The position numbers were made by a program, and so were the translations under genes. From JBICHM01 sp043101835 (GTDB lineage Bacteria > Planctomycetota > Phycisphaerae > Phycisphaerales > UBA1924), in the NCBI GenBank assembly GCA_043101835.1, contig JBICHM010000161.1, forward strand, positions 1 to 9,046: a DNA stretch of 9,046 nucleotides. The letters run 5' to 3'. Each line of letters starts with the position of its first letter. The first letter of the stretch is position 1. The notes under the pieces were generated by a model. It was not told the DNA's origin, did no database searches, and saw only the letters and a list, made by a program, of their open reading frames with translations. Positions 7,033-9,046 of the stretch are shown here, one piece after another.

Positions 7033-8844
7033 ATGCAGACTCGGAACATCACCATCGCGGCCCTGATGGCCCTCGCGGGCGCGGCGAGCGCGAGCGCACA
7101 GGCGTGGACCTCATCGACGCCGGGCGAGTGGACGGACGCCGCCAACTGGGACACGGCCAGCGCGCCGAACGGCGTGGGCGTGCCCGCGACGATTCTCTCG
7201 ACGATCACCGGCGGGGCGCTGAACTCCTCGGGTGTGATCACCTTCGCCGGGCCGGTGACGGTGGGCGACATGGTGATCGACCTGGGGACGGCGGGGCCGT
7301 CGCTGCGGCTGGCGACGCAGACGCTGACGCTCGACAACGGCGGCGGGGCCGACATCCACATCATGACCAACTGCGCGTACCCGACGGTCATCGACGGGAG
7401 CATCGTCCTGCAGGGCAACCTCGTGACGAACTGGCGCGCGAGCAACGGGGCGGTCAACGCGAACATCAGCGGCGACTACGGGATCATCCACGACACGGAC
7501 TTCGAAGGCCGCATGCGCCTCTATGGGAACAACACCTACACCGGGCCGACGATCGTGCGGCGCGGGCGGTTGAGCATTCAGTCCGCGTCGAACCTGGGCG
7601 GCCCGGAGTCGAGCACGACCGTGGAGGCGGGCGGCACGCTGATCCTCGAGACCTCGGCGAACCCGACGGTTCTCGCGGAGCCGGTCGAGATCCAGGACAA
7701 CGGGCGGATGTGGCTGCTCTCGGGCAACTGGGCGGGGCCGATCACGATCGTGAACAGCGCCCGCTTCACGCCGTGGTTCGACGACGAAGAGGGCGAGATC
7801 AGCGGCCTGGTCACCGGCGCGGGCGTCTTCAAGCGGATGAGCGCGCAGTCGTATTTCCAGAACGACCTGGTGCGGGAATCGATCCTGACGCTCTCGAACG
7901 GGGCGAACGACTACACGGGCGGGACGGTGATCGAGGGCGGCGTGCTGCAGGTGTACGAGGACGGCGCGCTGGGCGCCGCGGGCACGGGCATCTCGTTCGA
8001 CAAGGACGGGTTCTGGGAGCAGTCCGTCGGGCTGGCGACGATGGCGGATGTGGAGATCCCGCGCGACATCACGATGGTCGATCAGAAGGGCTGGCTGCGC
8101 GCCGATGCGGGCACGACGGGGACCTTCAGCGGCGTGATCTCGGGGAACTGGCCGCTGGACATCGGGCACCTGACCTGGTCGGGCACGGTGGCGCTCTCGG
8201 GCGACAACACCTACACCGGCGACACGACGGTGCGCACCGGCACGCTGCTGGCGATGAACACGGCGGGGTCGGCGACTTCGAGCGGCGCCGTGACCGTGGA
8301 CCCGGGCGCGACGGTCGGCGGGACGGGCACGATTGCGGGCGATGTGGTGCTGGCGGGCGCGACGGTGGCGCCGGGCGCGAGCGCCGGGACGCTGACGGTC
8401 GGCGGGCTGTCGATGGACGCGGCGTCGACGATGGCGGTCGAGATCGCCGGCGACCAGGCGGGCGAGTTCGACCGCCTGGTGTCGACGGGGCCGGTCACGC
8501 TGGCGGGGACGCTCGATGCATCGCTGATCGAGGGGTACGCCCTGCAGGAAGGCGATGTGTTCGAGATCGTCAGCGCCCCGTCGATCAGCGGGCTGTTCGA
8601 CACGGTGAACATCGGCCCGAATCTCGAGCTCGAGATCACCTCGACGAACGTGACGCTGAGCGCCATCAACATCGCACCGGCGTGCGAGGCAGATCTTGAC
8701 GGCAGCGGTGCGGTCGATGGCGCCGACCTGGGTCTGCTGCTCGGCGCCTGGGGCGGGAGCGGCGCGGAGGACCTGAACGGTGACGGCGCGGTGGACGGCG
8801 CCGACCTCGGGTTGCTGCTGGGCGACTGGGGGCCGTGCGCCTGA
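7033..8844 (+). CDS. Secreted PATR-repeat (autotransporter-type beta-strand) protein with tandem dockerin-like repeats (secreted protein 4)
   Basis: 603-residue predicted secreted protein. Signal peptide 1-22 (MQTRN, hydrophobic core, ASA|Q). Residues 25-40 (WTSSTPGEWTDAANWD) are the common opening of surface proteins that count a 'W…W…ANW' strand. Autotransporter-associated beta-strand (PATR) repeats recur at about 167-190 (NTYTGPTIVRRGRLSI), 292-320 (NDYTGGTVIEGGVLQV) and 392-455 (NTYTGDTTVRTGTLLA…GTIAGDVVLAGATVAPGAS). Residues about 452-545 form the usual closing segment (GTLTVGGL…EFDRLV…GDVFEIV). Residues 551-603 carry two calcium-loop repeats, the first with a degenerate third acid (DLDGSG), ending GPCA. 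There is no C-terminal beta-barrel, so it is not a self-transporting protein; the dockerin-like tail takes that end instead. Probable structural or adhesive surface protein. The ATG is chosen by the ribosome site and signal peptide. Confidence 0.9.
   Translation: MQTRNITIAALMALAGAASASAQAWTSSTPGEWTDAANWDTASAPNGVGVPATILSTITGGALNSSGVITFAGPVTVGDMVIDLGTAGPSLRLATQTLTLDNGGGADIHIMTNCAYPTVIDGSIVLQGNLVTNWRASNGAVNANISGDYGIIHDTDFEGRMRLYGNNTYTGPTIVRRGRLSIQSASNLGGPESSTTVEAGGTLILETSANPTVLAEPVEIQDNGRMWLLSGNWAGPITIVNSARFTPWFDDEEGEISGLVTGAGVFKRMSAQSYFQNDLVRESILTLSNGANDYTGGTVIEGGVLQVYEDGALGAAGTGISFDKDGFWEQSVGLATMADVEIPRDITMVDQKGWLRADAGTTGTFSGVISGNWPLDIGHLTWSGTVALSGDNTYTGDTTVRTGTLLAMNTAGSATSSGAVTVDPGATVGGTGTIAGDVVLAGATVAPGASAGTLTVGGLSMDAASTMAVEIAGDQAGEFDRLVSTGPVTLAGTLDASLIEGYALQEGDVFEIVSAPSISGLFDTVNIGPNLELEITSTNVTLSAINIAPACEADLDGSGAVDGADLGLLLGAWGGSGAEDLNGDGAVDGADLGLLLGDWGPCA
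8692..8829 (+). repeat. Tandem dockerin-like repeats (secreted protein 4)
   Basis: Two 60-nt copies at 8692-8751 and 8770-8829, again a 78-nt period, encoding DLDGSGAVDGADLGLLLGAW and DLNGDGAVDGADLGLLLGDW joined by GGSGAE. Layout and linker length equal those in secreted protein 2. In the first copy the D5 calcium ligand is Ser. Confidence 0.85.
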
Positions 8845-8876
8845 GTGGTTGCGCAGCGGAGTGACGAGATCTCTCA

Positions 8877-8914
8877 GGGGGCGGACGTCGCGGATCGGCG
8901 TCCGTCCCCTTTCT
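8877..8914 (+). terminator. Terminator-like hairpin after secreted protein 4
   Basis: GGGGGCGGACG at 8877-8887 pairs with CGTCCGTCCCC at 8899-8909 (11 bp including one G-U), an 11-nt loop, then TTTCT at 8910-8914. The T run is shorter than in the two upstream terminators. Confidence 0.7.
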
Positions 8915-8986
8915 CGTGCGCGGGCGCGAGGTTGCGTGCGGGGCGTGGTTCGTATGAGATTGCGCGCGGGACTTCCGGGGGGGGGC

Positions 8987-8993
8987 GGAGGAG
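8987..8993 (+). promoter_or_regulatory. Ribosome binding site of the right-edge gene
   Basis: GGAGGAG, 8 nt before the ATG at 9002, directly after a nine-G run at 8977-8985. An in-frame GTG at 8999 is an alternative start. Confidence 0.6.
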
Positions 8994-9001
8994 CGGTCGT
9001 G

Positions 9002-9046
9002 ATGAAGGCACGAAGGCTGATCGCGGCGGCGCTGCTTGCCTGGGCG
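9002..9046 (+). CDS. N-terminus of a probable secreted protein (truncated by window edge)
   Basis: Only 15 codons are visible: MKARRLIAAALLAWA. A basic start followed by an Ala/Leu-rich hydrophobic run is what a signal peptide looks like, which fits a fifth exported protein in the same series. A strong GGAGGAG site supports the start. The 157-bp gap before it holds the terminator of gene 4 and a lone GGGCGC at 8922-8927 without the partner block, so membership in the same regulon is not supported. Product unknown. Confidence 0.55.
   Translation, partial: MKARRLIAAALLAWA

Noticed and set aside
8866..8895. Possible fifth copy of the shared element before the right-edge gene
   Set aside because: GGCGGACGTCG matches the second half well, but the GGGCGC block is absent at the right distance, and the match is the left arm of the terminator hairpin. 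The GGGCGC at 8922 lacks its partner block.

Overview
This high-GC window looks like chromosomal DNA of a planctomycete, most likely of the class Phycisphaerae. That placement is inferred from three things: an ECF sigma factor gene followed directly by a membrane-anchored Ser/Thr kinase gene; secreted beta-helix proteins that end in the repeat DLNGDGVTDGADLGLLLGAW and a terminal Cys; and a beta-helix protein whose mature N-terminus starts GPLTPPGAPAP, a style I associate with planctomycete secreted proteins. No database was searched.

Layout. Minus strand, 1-1827: an ECF-type sigma factor (1249-1827), then 7 bp later a Ser/Thr protein kinase (1-1241) that runs off the left edge. Next is a 296-bp divergent intergenic region. 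Plus strand, 2124-9046: four complete genes for secreted proteins, plus the first 15 codons of a fifth gene at the right edge. Proteins 1 and 2 (2124-3602 and 3747-5417) are paralogous right-handed beta-helix proteins with a C-terminal dockerin-like calcium-loop repeat, one copy in protein 1 and two in protein 2. Protein 3 (5525-6871) is a different beta-helix family with no dockerin tail. Protein 4 (7033-8844) is built of autotransporter-type (PATR) beta-strand repeats and ends in the two-copy dockerin-like tail.

Transcription units. Genes 1, 3 and 4 are each followed by a hairpin; the first two have a clear six-T tract and the third a weaker T-rich end. Each of the four secreted-protein genes is preceded, 34-65 nt before its ATG, by a related 30-bp element with GGGCGC at positions 3-8 and [AG][CT]GTCG at positions 20-25, always in the same register. 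Three of the four copies can also form a short inverted repeat (GGGCG / CGCCC-like). This suggests separately transcribed but co-regulated genes. The element is the least explained signal in the window. Whether it is a promoter, an operator or an RNA structure cannot be decided from sequence alone.

How the parts may work together (inference): the kinase probably senses an outside or envelope signal and is paired with the sigma factor. The divergent surface-protein genes are plausible but unproven targets. Nothing here points to a defence, mobile or CRISPR system, and I see no RNA genes or insertion sequences.
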